DNA from: Favolaschia claudopus
Lineage: Eukaryota > Basidiomycota > Agaricomycetes > Agaricales > Mycenaceae
Direction: 5' to 3'
NCBI GenBank assembly: GCA_037176885.1
Contig: JAWWNJ010000070.1
Span: 62,001 to 126,000, forward strand
Length of the DNA stretch: 64,000 nucleotides
Shown in pieces: positions 13,395 to 25,007 of the stretch. Position numbers and translations under genes: made by a program. Each line of letters begins with the position of its first letter. The first letter of the stretch is position 1. A model generated the notes under the pieces. That model worked only from the letters and a program-made list of their open reading frames with translations. It was not told where the DNA came from and searched no databases.

Positions 13395-16300
13395 CTTGGA
13401 CGAGTACGCGGCGCGAGGGAGTGTAGTAAGTGTGAGTGAGTGTGGAGGGGGACACGAAGAAAACTCCCCGAACCGACGCAGCCGCTTTTTTAAACACGAA
13501 ACCCGTTGCACACGATCATCAATACGAAATAGCCCATATGGGAATTTGATGTGACCGTAGCCCTGACTCGTGGGATTCACGCCGAAAAACACGTCAGAAG
13601 ACCAAGAGAATCTCGTAACTGATTCAAACACACATGGTTCTAAATTTAGCGAAACGAGTTGAAAAAAGTGGTGAAAAGGAGACAGAGAGCTTGCAAGGAG
13701 GCAACAAGGTAGAGTCTGAGTTGGAGTAGCTGAAGAAGCTGCGTTTACATGGTTTGATGAGACTCGAAGCTAGAAAGGCAGAGAATTCAGAGCTTCCGAA
13801 GGTGATTGAAGCCATATGGAAGAATTCCGTGGGCGACCGACCGCAGATCTCCGCAGATGACGAAACCAGACGAAATTGGCGCAAAACAGACATCGATGAG
13901 TCCAGGCAGGTGAACGGGTCTACCGAGCGCGAATGTCAATGAACGTTAAGCGGGAGACTGCATGCACAACCTACCGAGCCTACCGGTTAGCAATGCCCGA
14001 GTGAAACCGTGATAATAGATTGAAATTTGACCATTCCGGTCCTTGTGGGATGTTGTGGGGCATGGAGGCGGGGGAAGAGGGGTAAAACAGGGCCGAATCG
14101 TCAAAAAGTATTACCTGGCGATAGGGGTAACGCCGTGGGTCTGGGATATTCAGTTTTGTAGGCGTTCAACGCTCAGCCTTCATTCAGCCTCAAATAATGA
14201 ACAGAAAAAATTGAAAAAGAAAAGGAGGAGGCGAATGTATTGCTTTTGGGAACCAGCGAGGTCCGTGTGGTCGTGCAACGAGATCGGTGATCCCCCGCGC
14301 TTGGTTGCGATTTCCCCATGGTTGCCGGGCGAAATTGTGACACGGTGCACTGAAACACGCGAAATCACGGACTTTAGAAATGAATGCAGACGTCACCAGG
14401 AGGACAAGCATGCCAGAAGTCTTTTCTGTAAACCGTGGAGGTGCTGCGCGCTGGAATTGAGCCTCAAATACGAAGAGGAACAATGAGCATCTCCAGTCCA
14501 GCTTCGAGATTCAAGATTGTGTGGACGAGTTAAGAGGCGATTGTCACAGGATGTCACAACGTAACATGCCGAACATCACGTTCCCACGCTTGTTGAACCA
14601 ATGTTCGAATTTACCTGCACTTCATCTGCTGGTGATGCGGAACGTTGTGTGTACTGGGTGTAGTTGGACGCAAATAGAACTGCACATATAAATCCCTTTT
14701 CAGCTTCACAACGACCGCAATATCGCAACTTTTACCGAATATTCCCATCTCAGCTCCAACAACGGAGGTCTCGCCGTGTTCAACTAGTACCTGAAAGCTA
14801 TGCGACGCATGTACTTAGTCCCCTGGTAGAGCCGTTGATAACCCAATGTGTCCGCTGGTGAATGTCCGCTGGTGAATGTTGGATATGATGACATCGAATC
14901 GTCCTCCACCAGGCCACCGACGGACGCCGAAAGATGCATCCTACAAATTTGAATTACGAAGAAAGCTAGGAAGATAGCGGGTCCACGGCGCTTTGCGTTG
15001 CTTCATCTAATTTAGCGCTCGAAACGAGACATAAATCAACGCCGTTGAACAGAACGCGATCACATGATGTGATTTGGATTCCGCGTCATGACCACGTTCC
15101 AGGGAGGCGCGTCACTATTCTGCTTTGGACACAGAACACAAAGCATTATTCCAGAAATAGGAGCGGAGAACAGAGCAGGACAAGAACGAGCAAACCAATT
15201 GAAGTCAACTGGCCGCTGAGAAGTAAGATGAGAAAAAACACAAGGTTGGTCAATGACTGCTGAATGTTATCGACGGCAATATCGAGATGAACCCCACAGT
15301 ACCAGTAATATATTTTCGCAAAATCATCTTCCTCTGAATGGAATGGATCGGATTCCTCACCGAAGATGCCTGCTCACCAATTTCAGTATGAGAGTCATAT
15401 TTCTTCAAAATCCAACGAGAATGAGGATTCTTCCGACCCCCGGGACAATGGACATAGGAGCCATGGATGCACGAATCAAAAGCGTACCTGAGTCTAAGGT
15501 GTTCGGAATCTCCCACAGGACTCGCCGCTACCGTATACCCACCAACGCTATGAAAGGGGATTCAAATCACGATTTGTACAAGAAATCAAGTCTCGCATAC
15601 CATCGCATTTTCTCCGAGTTTTCTCGAGCCTCGGAGTTGAGGAAAATGGAACGACAAAAGCCGACGAGGGCTATCCGTAAGAAAGAGAGATATCGGTCAA
15701 GCAAGCAGAAGCAGATAGAGTTCGTGGAAATCCAGCATGAGCAAAATCCGAATCCAAGATGTAAACATCCGCAAACAACGTTAACAACCCAAAAAAGGTA
15801 AGAATCCAAAAGCTAGGGGTGAGGCAAGCATCGGGAACTCGGCGAATCGCAGACAAGATTCAGTGGTTGGTAGAACGCGTGTACACGAACCACAAGCGAG
15901 AAACAGAAGGTAAACGTTGGGAGGGGAGAACGAAGCTGCAACGAGATCGAGAGTCGCTGCAGCCTTCAGAGCTCAATGCGGAGGTGGTCGAGGATGAGAA
16001 GCTGATATAGAGGGAGAGGGCGAGGCAAGGCGCTGCCTAGGATAGGACTATACGATCGTCCATAGGCGTAAAGAGACCACCGAATCGATCGAGCAATGGT
16101 GAAGGGCGACCGCCCATCCTACTCTGCACCTCCGCCTCCGCCTTCGGGCTCTCATTGCCTCGCCTCTCCACGTCCCTCGGACCTCCACACATCGTCACTC
16201 GCAGCTCGCAGCTCGCAGCTCGCAGCTCGCACCTCCACGCCGTTATATAAGTATCTTCCCTTCCCCCCGCTTCCCTCCTGCAGCTCGCGTCCTTCATCCT

Positions 16301-16399
16301 CACCGAAGCACCCTCTTCCATCCACACCATCCCCTTGCCCCAACACCACTCCCCTCCACCTCGCGCATACCTTCAGAAAGACGGATCCCGACGGTGCAC
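13395..16399. other. Gene-poor stretch
   Basis: The longest open frame here is 182 codons on the plus strand from an ATG at 15253 to 15801. It is Lys/Arg-rich with no recognisable domain, no intron signals and no neighbour context, so I do not call it a gene. A short GCAGCTC tandem repeat (about five units) lies at about 16199-16233. Nothing else is visible. Confidence 0.4.
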
Positions 16400-16677
16400 A
16401 TCGAACTCCAGAGAGGAGTGGAGGCGCAAGATGGGAAGGGCGGCGGGTAGGCGTAACTAACGGGGGCTTGAGCGGCGTCTTGAAGAATACGACGCGCTCC
16501 TCCAGCGTGCGGTAGTGGCGCGCGCGGGCGATGGGCGTCATCAACGAGACAACGTAAGGAGCGTCGTGCGCCGGCGCCGAGCAGGATGCAGCTCTGGGTG
16601 ATTCGTCTCGTATCCGACGGAGGCAGTCACCACGGGCGGAGGGAGTCGAAGTGTAGATAGATTCGACCGAGCGGCAT
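16400..16677 (-). CDS. Possible gene fragment of unknown function
   Basis: On the minus strand an ATG at 16677 starts MPLGRIYLHFDSLRP. A 40-nt GT..AG intron joins it in frame to a stretch reading DAPYVVSLMTPIARARHY and RTLEERVVFFKTPLKPP, which looks protein-like in composition. A second intron of about 55 nt may follow. I recognise no family, and I could not extend the model convincingly past about 16400. It may be the first exons of a short minus-strand gene or a decayed one. Confidence 0.25.
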
Positions 16678-18402
16678 GAAGCATGAATTCACAGCAGCTC
16701 ACCGACGCGGAAACGGGGTGGAAGAAGCAAGGAAAGGGAGGGAGAAAGGGAGGACACGTCATGCGTTCTCTCGCCTATATCCCACCCTAGCTAGCCCTTG
16801 CGCATACCACAAGCAAGACCAAGCTATGGATGTACAGCGCATAGCACAAGAGCAGCGGATCCGCAGCAGCGGCGCACACGACGAGGACAAGCCTACACCA
16901 CGAAATAATGAATATTATCAGCAAACGCGAAGACGGGACTGGTGAAGACATACATACCAAGCTAGCGCCACCCTGCGATACGTACCCCTTGTCCCCGTCC
17001 TCTCGAGACTGCAGCCGACGAGGTGTGCAGACCGTCGACACCGACGTACGTTCCCAGCTTCGACACAGTATTGCGCGGAGAGTGTGTTAGATAGAGAGCC
17101 ATCTTCGCTTTCTCCCCCGGCGACTCGCCTGTCCCCCGTCCCCGCTCCTGCCACGTAACCCGCCCTCAGCGTAATCACTCTCCCCTCGTCCTCGTCCTCC
17201 CCTTCCCCACCTGCGACGCTGCTCGTCCAGAGCGGGGGGTATACGACGGACGTGGAGAGCTGCTCTAGCCGAGATTAGCGCATGTACATGTATATGAATG
17301 AGAAGAGGGAGGGTAGGGGGTAGGATAGAACGACATACATACATACAGCGATGGTGACTCGATCTCTCTTGTCGGTGACAGCCTCTGTTGGACGAGGAGG
17401 GCGGGTCGGCGGCGGCGGGGGCGGGGGCAGGTACTCATGAGATCGAAGTCGCCGTCACGAGTGGTGAACGCTGAATCGCGATACTTATGAGCAGGAGACA
17501 ACGAGACGAGACGAGACGTACGGACCTTCTGTTCCTCCTCGTCCTCCACATCCCCCCCTACCCACCCACATCACCTCTACCTCTTCCTATCATCCTGAGA
17601 TAGACTAGGCACGATGACTTCTAGGTCCAGATCTGAAGATGTGGAGGGATTAGCCTTGACAACGGAGTAGAATTTTAGAAGAAGAAAAGGATGGATGAAC
17701 GCACGTCAACGCCACGACCTCCCATCCCGATTTGCAGACCGAGCGGAAGCAGAGGTGTGTCAGAGGGGGACGGGGACGGGGGCCTGCTTTGATAGAAGAT
17801 TATGAGTTATCTTGACGAAGGGAACAGAGCAGAGAGGAGGAGGGAGGAGGGGGGAGGGAGGACGATAAATACCATTCCTATATCGCGCTGACGACAAACC
17901 CGCTCTCGCCTAGTCACCACCCTCCATGCACCCGTCTTCAGACTTTGACAGCACTGGTCGCTCTTCTTGACAGCCACTACTGGTCTCTCTCCATTTCAAT
18001 GGCGGCGCGGGTATGGATCATAGTATGAATTCGAGCAACGGAAACAAGCGGTGGCGATGGAGACCTGGATGGGAGATTGGGAGGAGGGACTTGAGAGCGA
18101 GAAGGAAGAGAAGGGACGGTATGAGAACGAGAAAGAAGGAAGAGAGAGGGAAGGAGAGAAGGGGAAGACATACCTTCGCACTACTAGTAGACCGAGGACG
18201 GATTTGATTCTCTCTCCTCGCATCCAATCCCAAGGAATAAGTATAGTGATTTCACGATACGCGAAAAGAAATTCACCCAACCGTTAACGAGACAAGCGTA
18301 AGTGCAGATTACAAGTAAGACGAAAAAATTCAGACACACACGCATTACAGACAAAACTCGACGAAACCACGGAAACACGAGCGAATTCCCGGCATCACCT
18401 CG
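16678..18402. other. Low-complexity intergenic stretch
   Basis: Mostly purine/pyrimidine-biased sequence, including a polypurine run of about 35 nt near 17835-17870 (AGAGAGGAGGAGG type) and CT-rich tracts. Short minus-strand frames rich in Arg, Pro and Ser (for example 17265-17549) have no family resemblance. No gene supported. Confidence 0.45.
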
Positions 18403-19247
18403 TCAAGAAACTAGCTGACCACCAGCGCTGGAAGACGACGACGGCTCCCCTCCGCCTCCCCTCCTAGCGAACCCCTTCGCCTGCGCATCCATCGGCCCCT
18501 TCGGATTCCGCGTCACACCCGACTCCGCCTTCTCTCTCTCCCTCTCCTTGTCTCCTTCCTTCTCCCCACCACCCCCACCCGCACCCCCAAATATCCGCTC
18601 CCTCGCCGCCCTATACCTCGCCTCCCTTTCCTTTATCGTCTCCGTCGGCGTTTCTGTCGACGTACTCTGCACCGGCGCGGCATTAGGCGGGCGTTTAAGG
18701 ATTCGCATCGTCGGCTGAAGGAACGCTGTTGCTGCGGCCGCGGAGCTCGAGGTGGATGAAGATGAGGATGAGGATGAGGAGACGACGACGAGGGCGGGTG
18801 GGGGTGGTGGACGGGCGTTTCTATTCGCAAACAAGAAGAGGTTGTGTGAGCATACATATAGAATGGTGAATGGGAGGGAGAAATGGACGCCAACGCACGC
18901 ATCCGCCCAAATCCGCTGATTCGAATTCTGCTTCTGATTGTCCTCCCCCTCCATATCATACCCACTCTCCTCGACGTCTGCTTCGTCGGGGTCATCGTCG
19001 TCGTCGTCATCGTCTTCCCAATCATCCGACACAGGTATCACAGTCTTCTTAGGTGTCGGCTTTTGAGTGCGGGGGCGGGGTCGGCGCGCAGTGGCAGCGG
19101 ATGTAGATGTGGAAGGCTACTTCTTATTCGATGAGTACTGTCCGCACGGCGAGTTTGGGAGAGGTAGAGACCCACAGATATCGACGCTGACGAAGCCGAG
19201 GTCGAAGCTGATGCCGGTGGGGGGTCCCAGTCGCCCGAAGGAGCCAT
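18403..19247 (-). CDS. SUZ-domain RNA-binding protein (SUZRD1-like)
   Basis: A small, largely disordered protein with a SUZ and a SUZ-C motif, modules known to bind RNA and to mark post-transcriptional regulators. The ATG at 19247 starts MAPSGDWDPPPASAS. One intron removes about 19175-19115, and a second of about 78 nt with a GTGCGT donor joins IWADAN to ARPPPPP. The acidic run after VSDDWE is followed by Ser/Ala tracts, then RILKRPPNAAP and IKEREARYRAARERIFG, which match the SUZ consensus of a basic start and an aromatic-rich helix ending in IFG. The tail NPKGPMDAQAKGFARRG matches SUZ-C. It stops at TGA 18403-18405. The order SUZ then SUZ-C at the C-terminus fits the animal and fungal SUZRD1 layout. 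Confidence 0.75.
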
Positions 19248-20583
19248 TAGAATAGGATAGAGGAGCGAGAGAGCGAGAATGAGAGGAGGAAAGGAGGTGG
19301 TGGGCGATGGAGGGAGAGTTACGTGTGTTTACGCTTGCTGTTGTGGCGTTGGTTTACACGGTGATTGATAAACAAACTCGCCTCTTGTCTTTGACCTTCA
19401 ACGACAGTCAAACGCCCGACTACAAGTTCACCGTGTTTGCTCCCTGCTAGTCTCCCAACCAGAACCAATTGTCACTGTCAATCACACCTATTGCAACGCC
19501 TTGCTCTTCAGCGCCGCATCAAAATTCACCAGGAATTCTCCAAGAAATTCTTCAAAAATTCAATCTTATCGCTTACTGACAACAACTTCAACCGCATCTC
19601 AATCAGGCGGCGTAGTCCTACTCATCAAGCAATAATCTTCCCAAAGCGAAATCTCGTCGATGCCCCGAATCGGTTCAATTTTAAGATCTACTTAGAATCA
19701 AGACGAGGATTGATTGGATTTCCGCACAATGAAGAGTTCAAGCGGCGGAGTTAAGCGCAGGCCGTTGTGTTGCGTCGTCGAAGATGCAATTTGATCTGCT
19801 TGCGTGCGTGCTTACACTGTTTGCATAATGCGCTGGCCGGTTCTGATTCCTTGTTGCAGAATATCCAGTGACGGCGGTTGAATACAGTCCACCAGAGTTC
19901 GCACAGCAATCAGGGGGTTATAATGCAGCGTCGTTTGGCATTATTCTCAATCTCATGCTCTCAACGGAATTTTGCTGATAAATACGAAGACTTAGCTGCC
20001 GAATTACTTGCACAAGATAGAACTTTTCCAAACCTAGTACTACGTGCGTTGTCTCCCTGCGTCTTCATTTCTCGTCCAAGCTCACCAATCATCTTCGTCA
20101 TTGAATCGTTCAAGATTTCTTGCTTCGCTGCGCTCAAAATCACCGTTCAAGTTCTGACACGCTAACAAAATGTTATGATCCCAGTCGATCACGATTTCGC
20201 GCTTCGACACATTCAAAAATACACCGCCTCGGACTTCAAACTCGCCAACTGATGTGTTTCTCTTCGCTAATAATAACAGCCTCTAGTCCAGTCGGCCCAA
20301 TCGTGGTGGCATCCGGTCCTCCACCTAGAACCTCTCCAGGGAAAACTCCCGTGAACGAATCCTATTTCCGAACCCTCTGCTACTATTCCCGTCTCAAAAT
20401 CCCACCCGGCCCAAAAATATCCCAGTACTAATAACTCCTAGTCCTCCACCGAGCACCCACCCTACCCACCCCACCCACCCCACCTCTCGAAGGATGTATC
20501 CCTCCCGAATGATCCCGCAAGTCAACCCTCCCCCGTCTCCTCCGAATCCACAGCTAACCCTCTTTTCGATATCATTCCACCAG
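19248..20583. other. Intergenic stretch with unresolved 5' exons
   Basis: Promoter side of the SUZ gene and probably the first exon or exons and signal peptide of the Ser/Thr-rich protein that follows. Candidate ATGs are at 20251 and 20494, but neither joins in frame by a clear intron. No other gene seen. Confidence 0.35.
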
Positions 20584-21516
20584 ATTCATCCTCCTCCTCT
20601 GCACAACCCCATCCCTCTCAACACTAACGGTCAACGCCCCAACCTCGCCCCAATCCGCCACTACGACGACCATCACATGGACGAGCAACGCCAGCGATCC
20701 GTATGTCGTCTGACTAGCTTTCCCGGCCTAAATAGTTGGAATATAGAATCCATATTGACCGACGTCGGTTTTGGCAGAGTTTTCTCAATCGAGCTCACTC
20801 ACCCGTCATTTGTGAGTCCACATTCATCCCCCTCCCCCTCTCTTTCTCACTTTTTAAATCAGAACATGGCCTTCGCCCTAGCCAACAACGTCGACCCCAC
20901 CCTCAACCAACTCACCATCGAGCTCCCCCTCGTCCCCGCTGGGTAATTTTGCTCCTCCAATTTCTCTTCAATTCCTTGCTTTTCTTCTACTTACATTCCT
21001 TGCTTCTCTCTCTATACTCAACCTCTTTCTATACTCAACTCGAGTTTCGACAGCGACGGATACACCCTCGAATTCGTCAACATAACCAACATCAACCAAA
21101 TCTTCGCCATGAGTTCGGACTTTAGCATCGCCGCCGTTAGCTCTTCTCAATCCTCCTTGACCGCCACGATATCGATAGTGCCGTCTGCGCCTTCCGCGGC
21201 GTCCACCGCTATGGGTGGTGGACTTGGGGGAACTCCTTCCTCCGCGGGTATTCCCTCAGCGGTGTAAGTCTCTTCCGCTTCGTTTTCACGCTCGACTTCT
21301 CCTGTGATTCAACCTTATAAATTCAAGTCGACCAGTGCTAACTCGATTTACTCTCTCTCCAGACCGTCCCCGCCTCTCATCTCAACCGCAGGAACGAACG
21401 CACAGACCTCCGCAGCGCCTACCCCAACCCTGAGTCAGAGCGCCGCTACCCGGCACACGCCTCTCGGCGCATCTATTATCTTTGGACTCGTGGGTGTCGG
21501 AAGGTGGATACTGTGA
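20584..21516 (+). CDS. Ser/Thr-rich Kre9/KNH-type wall protein (5' end unresolved)
   Basis: A secreted, probably cell-wall or GPI-linked protein with one Kre9/KNH-type beta-sandwich. The exon from about 20584 reads TLTVNAPTSPQSATTTTITW and TSNASDPVFSIELTHPSF. Two introns (donors at about 20699 and 20812) lead into NMAFALANNVDPTLNQLTIE and LPLVPAGDGYTLEFVNITN, then DFSIAAVSSSQSS. The alternation TITWTS, then DP, then SIEL, then GDGYTLEFVN is the signature of this basidiomycete group. The tail is Ser/Thr/Ala/Pro-rich (an O-glycosylation stalk) and ends in a hydrophobic segment (GASIIFGLVGVGRWIL) consistent with a GPI-anchor signal, with TGA at 21514-21516. The residues before LTVN (ILLLCTTPSLS) look like the end of a signal peptide, but the start codon lies in an upstream exon I could not fix. 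Confidence 0.6.
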
Positions 21517-22539
21517 GCGTGAGCGTGTGGGGGATGTTCAGTGAAGGTGAAGGTGAAGGGGATTGGCGGACAAGGTTCTATGATTGTTTCTCGTATCGTT
21601 GTATGTTTCTTCCTTGGACTATCCAAAATTACCACATTATTTCGAGCAGTACACTCGGCACACTGACGGCCGCCGCGTCAAATTTTGAGGACCATTCGGG
21701 ATCGAGAATCGCACAATAACGAGGCCGAAATGAACCGGAACAAGCCGAGTCTCCGGATCGACGGCTATTTTGATTTCTCCCCCAAACAATGAGCCGATCG
21801 ACAAGCCGATCAGTCGGAGCTCCAAAGCCTACTTGTTTGCGCACCACCACCGCCATCCACTGTGTAATGGGAACACTCGTGAGTCCCGAGATCTTGGATC
21901 CAGCGAGATACCCCTTGCTAGCTGGTCAAACTCTCGCTATCTGGATACCTTTCCCCGATCTCGTGCGTTGATGCGGATAGAGCAGTAGGTTACCAGGCTA
22001 GGTATTGACTGTCGCGCTTTTCAAAAAAACTTGACAATGCGTGCAGTGAGTATTCATAAGAAGCTTTGATTGCTGCCTGACAGGGTCTGTAGGTCTCGTA
22101 TTCAAGTTGGGAATCACATTTTCGAGTTCAAGTTCAATGCCCTGTCCGAGTGGTTTTCTGAAACATTTTTAACGTTGTGTTGCCAATGTGTTGCACGGAA
22201 TGAAACTACTAGTACCTACTCTAATTTCTGAATCTCGTTTAGATCTGGTGAGTGAGATTTGAAGACAACGGAAATTTCCCTCCGCTCGTATGGTCAAATG
22301 GCGTAGTAGGGGCTTCCATTTATACTGATGCGGATTTTCGATTTCAGATTCGAAGCTCATTGATTGTCCAGGATCTGATTAGCACTGCTATAAGGTATCT
22401 GTACCGTTCGAAATTCGCACTATGTTCATTCACAAGTTTCAAATGGGCTCGTTTTCGAGTGTGCTAACGAATTGTAGAACGAGAAAAAAACCGGAATCAC
22501 CCAACACTTATGCATCAATCCCGAATCGGACAGGAGATA
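21517..22539. other. Intergenic stretch
   Basis: No supported gene. Short frames near 21770-21990 are not conserved-looking. The stretch ends at the left terminus of the TGACGCG element. Confidence 0.45.
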
Positions 22540-22590
22540 CCGTACACGGCGGGCAAAGGGATTTTGACGCGGCACTGACGTTTTGACGCG
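22540..22590 (+). repeat. Left terminal inverted repeat of the TGACGCG element
   Basis: Pairs imperfectly with 23708-23758 on the other strand. The first 35 positions align without gaps, with about ten mismatches. The best part is TTGACGCGGCA, then GACGTTTTGA after a 2-nt insertion on the left. Confidence 0.55.
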
Positions 22591-23707
22591 GGCGCGTCAG
22601 TTCGCGTCAGTTGCGCGTCAGTCACATTTCTCGAGACCTTGCAAACTCCGCGCTAACAATCAAATTTTGCTTACCTATGGCATACAAGACTTGTGAAGGC
22701 CTATATGTATATTCTAGCACACCCAGAGTTGTTGTCAGTAATATATACTGTGCGGAGAAGTCTTGCCCAAAATTACTTTGAACGTCAAGATGCGTCAATC
22801 TCATGTCAGTGATGCCGCGTCAATGGCTTGGTCGCGTCAAAGTTCCGCGCCGAATCGTTGAGTTGCCGCGTCAAGTCTTTTGTGTTGACGCGTCGACGCG
22901 TCAGTCCCGGCGCGCGCCGCGTCAATGCGAATTTTCTTCAAGGTCCATTATCGCGCCTCGTCAACCCCGCTAGAAGCCGACTTGAACTGCGCATCAAGAT
23001 CGCGATTCGCGCCGTCACCAAGAGCTGCATTCGAAAAGCGAGGCGCTTTTACACTGTGAAAACAATCTTCAGGTTTCAAGTTCAGTATATTTGGATACTC
23101 GGTCTAAGCTGACAAGCGAAGGGAAACTCCTTCTTTTTGTGATTCGTGGGTTTTATTCGCATAATAGTCAAACATTGGTATTGAAGGGATCGAGTTTGAC
23201 AGCCTCCAAATTTCGTTTTTCGGCTCTCGAGAATTTCCTGCATCTTTCTGTAGATATTCCTGACGCATTTGGATCACATTTCCTTGCACTGAGCCAGGAT
23301 AAGCCAGCACTCCTCTGTTTTTCCTTGCACGCCGCCAGTATGGGAAGTTTGATTGCCGAATTGGACATAGTACTATAGTGTGGTACAGTAGGCGTTCAAA
23401 TTAACTATAAGAGACTTACCTCTACCTCTGTGTATTCAACTTGATATCAAACTCCATGGATCCATGAAACAAAATAATTGAATGCACGAGCCACAGGAAC
23501 ATACCTATTTGAGGTGAGTCTCAACTGGAGACAGTACAGGATTGACGACATTCGTTGTTGAATGAAATTCAGAAAGAGTCGAGGGAAGGTAGTTGAATAA
23601 TTCATCATAAAGTAGCTTCACACAATGTTCAAAGTACCCGCGTAATGGGTTGAACTGGAGAGATTGACGCGTTGCGCGTCAATGTCCAAATGCGGCGCGT
23701 CAGTGAC

Positions 23708-23758
23708 GCGTCATCAAAACGTCTGCCGCGTCAATTTACCCCTGCCCACAACGTACGG
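23708..23758 (-). repeat. Right terminal inverted repeat of the TGACGCG element
   Basis: Reverse complement of the left terminus (see 22540-22590). The inner part carries ATCAAAACGTC followed by TGCCGCGTCAA. Confidence 0.55.
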
Positions 23759-24081
23759 GCACGGCTTATGCGAATTGGCGGTATTGAATAACTGCAAATG
23801 CAGGCGAGATGCAACTAGATATCCAGGCCATTGGGATCCCAGACTTCTCTGTCAAAACTATGCTTGCTATGTACGACAATCACCACAGCTCAGTAAATTA
23901 CCACAAATCGCAAACAACGCAAAGGGACACATGTCATGCAGAACACCACTACTTTGCGACCTTGCACTGCAATTCAAATGAGTTTAGCATAAACCTCAAG
24001 ACAGCTTTGAAGGAAGACGAACCCTCGACACATCCATCTCGGTTGATACAGCGGAGATGGTCGTGCACGGTGCTGGGTCTG
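23759..24081. other. Short intergenic stretch
   Basis: Between the DNA element and the stop codon of the secreted protein. Nothing recognised. Confidence 0.4.
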
Positions 24082-25007
24082 CTACGTCCGCACACTATAG
24101 TAATATTCCTCGCGGTCAGTCTCCATGTCAAAGGCTGATAAGTAGTTTCGAAGACTCGCCTTTGGGAGACCTTCATTCGCACCCTTGAACGAGCCGGGAG
24201 GCGGCGCATCGAACGGCGTGCACTCCGTGGTTCCCTTGAGAGTGTTCGGGAAGCGCTGTACGGCGAGAAGAGAGCTGCACTGTGAAACGAGAAAACGAAA
24301 ATGTAAGGCCCTGTTTCACGGTGAATAAAGACAGAAAACGCACGGCCGACGTGCCGAAAGCGTTTTGTACGGCTTGGATGTTCGTGCACTGAAGAAAGAA
24401 TCAAGGCTTGTCAACAGCCGCAATCATCGCAGCGCAAAAAGGGTTCGTACCGGAAAGGGAACGTCCACGTTTCGGCACTGCAAAAGTCATTTGGGTATGA
24501 GCATCGGTGCCACCTTCGGATATAAACACAGAGCGGAACTAGGACTCACAGGCGGTAGCACTCCGTCAGGGGACTCTCCACCGAAGCCGGCAGCAGATTG
24601 GTCTGTGTCGGTGCACTGTGACGATTTAAACCGGATGAGTTTTGCTGAACGGCGCGGGATGATGGAGAACATCGTACCTCGGTGGAACCGGCAGGCGCAC
24701 CGCTGGTTGCAGCTCCTGCAGCCGGAGCGGCACCAGCAGGTGCGGCACCAGCAGGTGCGGCAGCGGCAGCGGCAGGCACAGCTGCTGCAGAAGGGACTGC
24801 AGCACCTTGAGCACCCGCGTTTGTGGTAGCACCCTGTCCTTGGCCTTTGTTTCGGAATCGGCGAACCTGTTTATTGCGCCAGTCAGATTTGCCCCAGTTG
24901 CAACAACAGAATTAGCATACCGCCAGGCCATTAGCGTCAATCGGGGCGCCGACGGCGCTGCCAGCGAGGGAGACGATGAATGGGAGGATGATCAGGAATT
25001 TAAACAT
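24082..25007 (-). CDS. Secreted Ala/Gly-rich, Cys-containing protein
   Basis: No named family recognised. The ATG at 25007 begins a signal peptide (MFKFLIILPFIVSLAGSAVG, Ala-Pro at the likely cleavage site). Spliced by eye into six exons: the second is an Ala/Pro/Gly-rich linker (repeats of AAPAG), and each of the last four starts with a TGC codon, giving CTDTDQSAAGF, CRNVDVPFP, CTNIQAVQNAFGTSA and CSSLLAVQRFPNTLK. The last exon has one more Cys (TTECTPFDAPPPGSF) and ends EEYYYSVRT before TAG 24082-24084. Introns are 50-70 nt with GTAYG or GTGAGT-like donors. The Ala-rich linker followed by spaced cysteines suggests a surface or effector-like protein (inference). Exon-intron phasing is consistent throughout, which supports a real gene. 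Confidence 0.62.

Larger units (their letters stand above)
22540..23758. mobile_element. Non-autonomous DNA element with TGACGCG subterminal repeats
   Basis: A 1,219 bp element bounded by imperfect terminal inverted repeats. The left end (22540 onward) and the reverse complement of the right end both start CCGTAC, share GGGCA and then TTGACGCGGCA at equal spacing, and continue with GACGTTTTGA. Dense copies of TGACGCG or its complement CGCGTCA lie in three clusters: five at 22563-22622, about six at 22815-22925 and about six at 23662-23732. Terminal and subterminal short motifs of this kind are typical transposase-binding sites of TIR elements. No transposase frame is visible, so the copy is non-autonomous. 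I could not identify a clear target-site duplication, so the outer edges may be a few bases off. Confidence 0.6.

Noticed and set aside
11844..13631. A 595-codon open frame on the minus strand
   Set aside because: It runs through introns of the hexose transporter and changes to non-transporter sequence after each; the spliced model is better.
15253..15801. 182-codon plus-strand frame with ATG
   Set aside because: No domain, no intron, no neighbour evidence; it could be chance.
16199..16233. GCAGCTC tandem units as a CRISPR-like or functional array
   Set aside because: About five units without spacers; an ordinary minisatellite. No CRISPR array is expected in a fungal nucleus.
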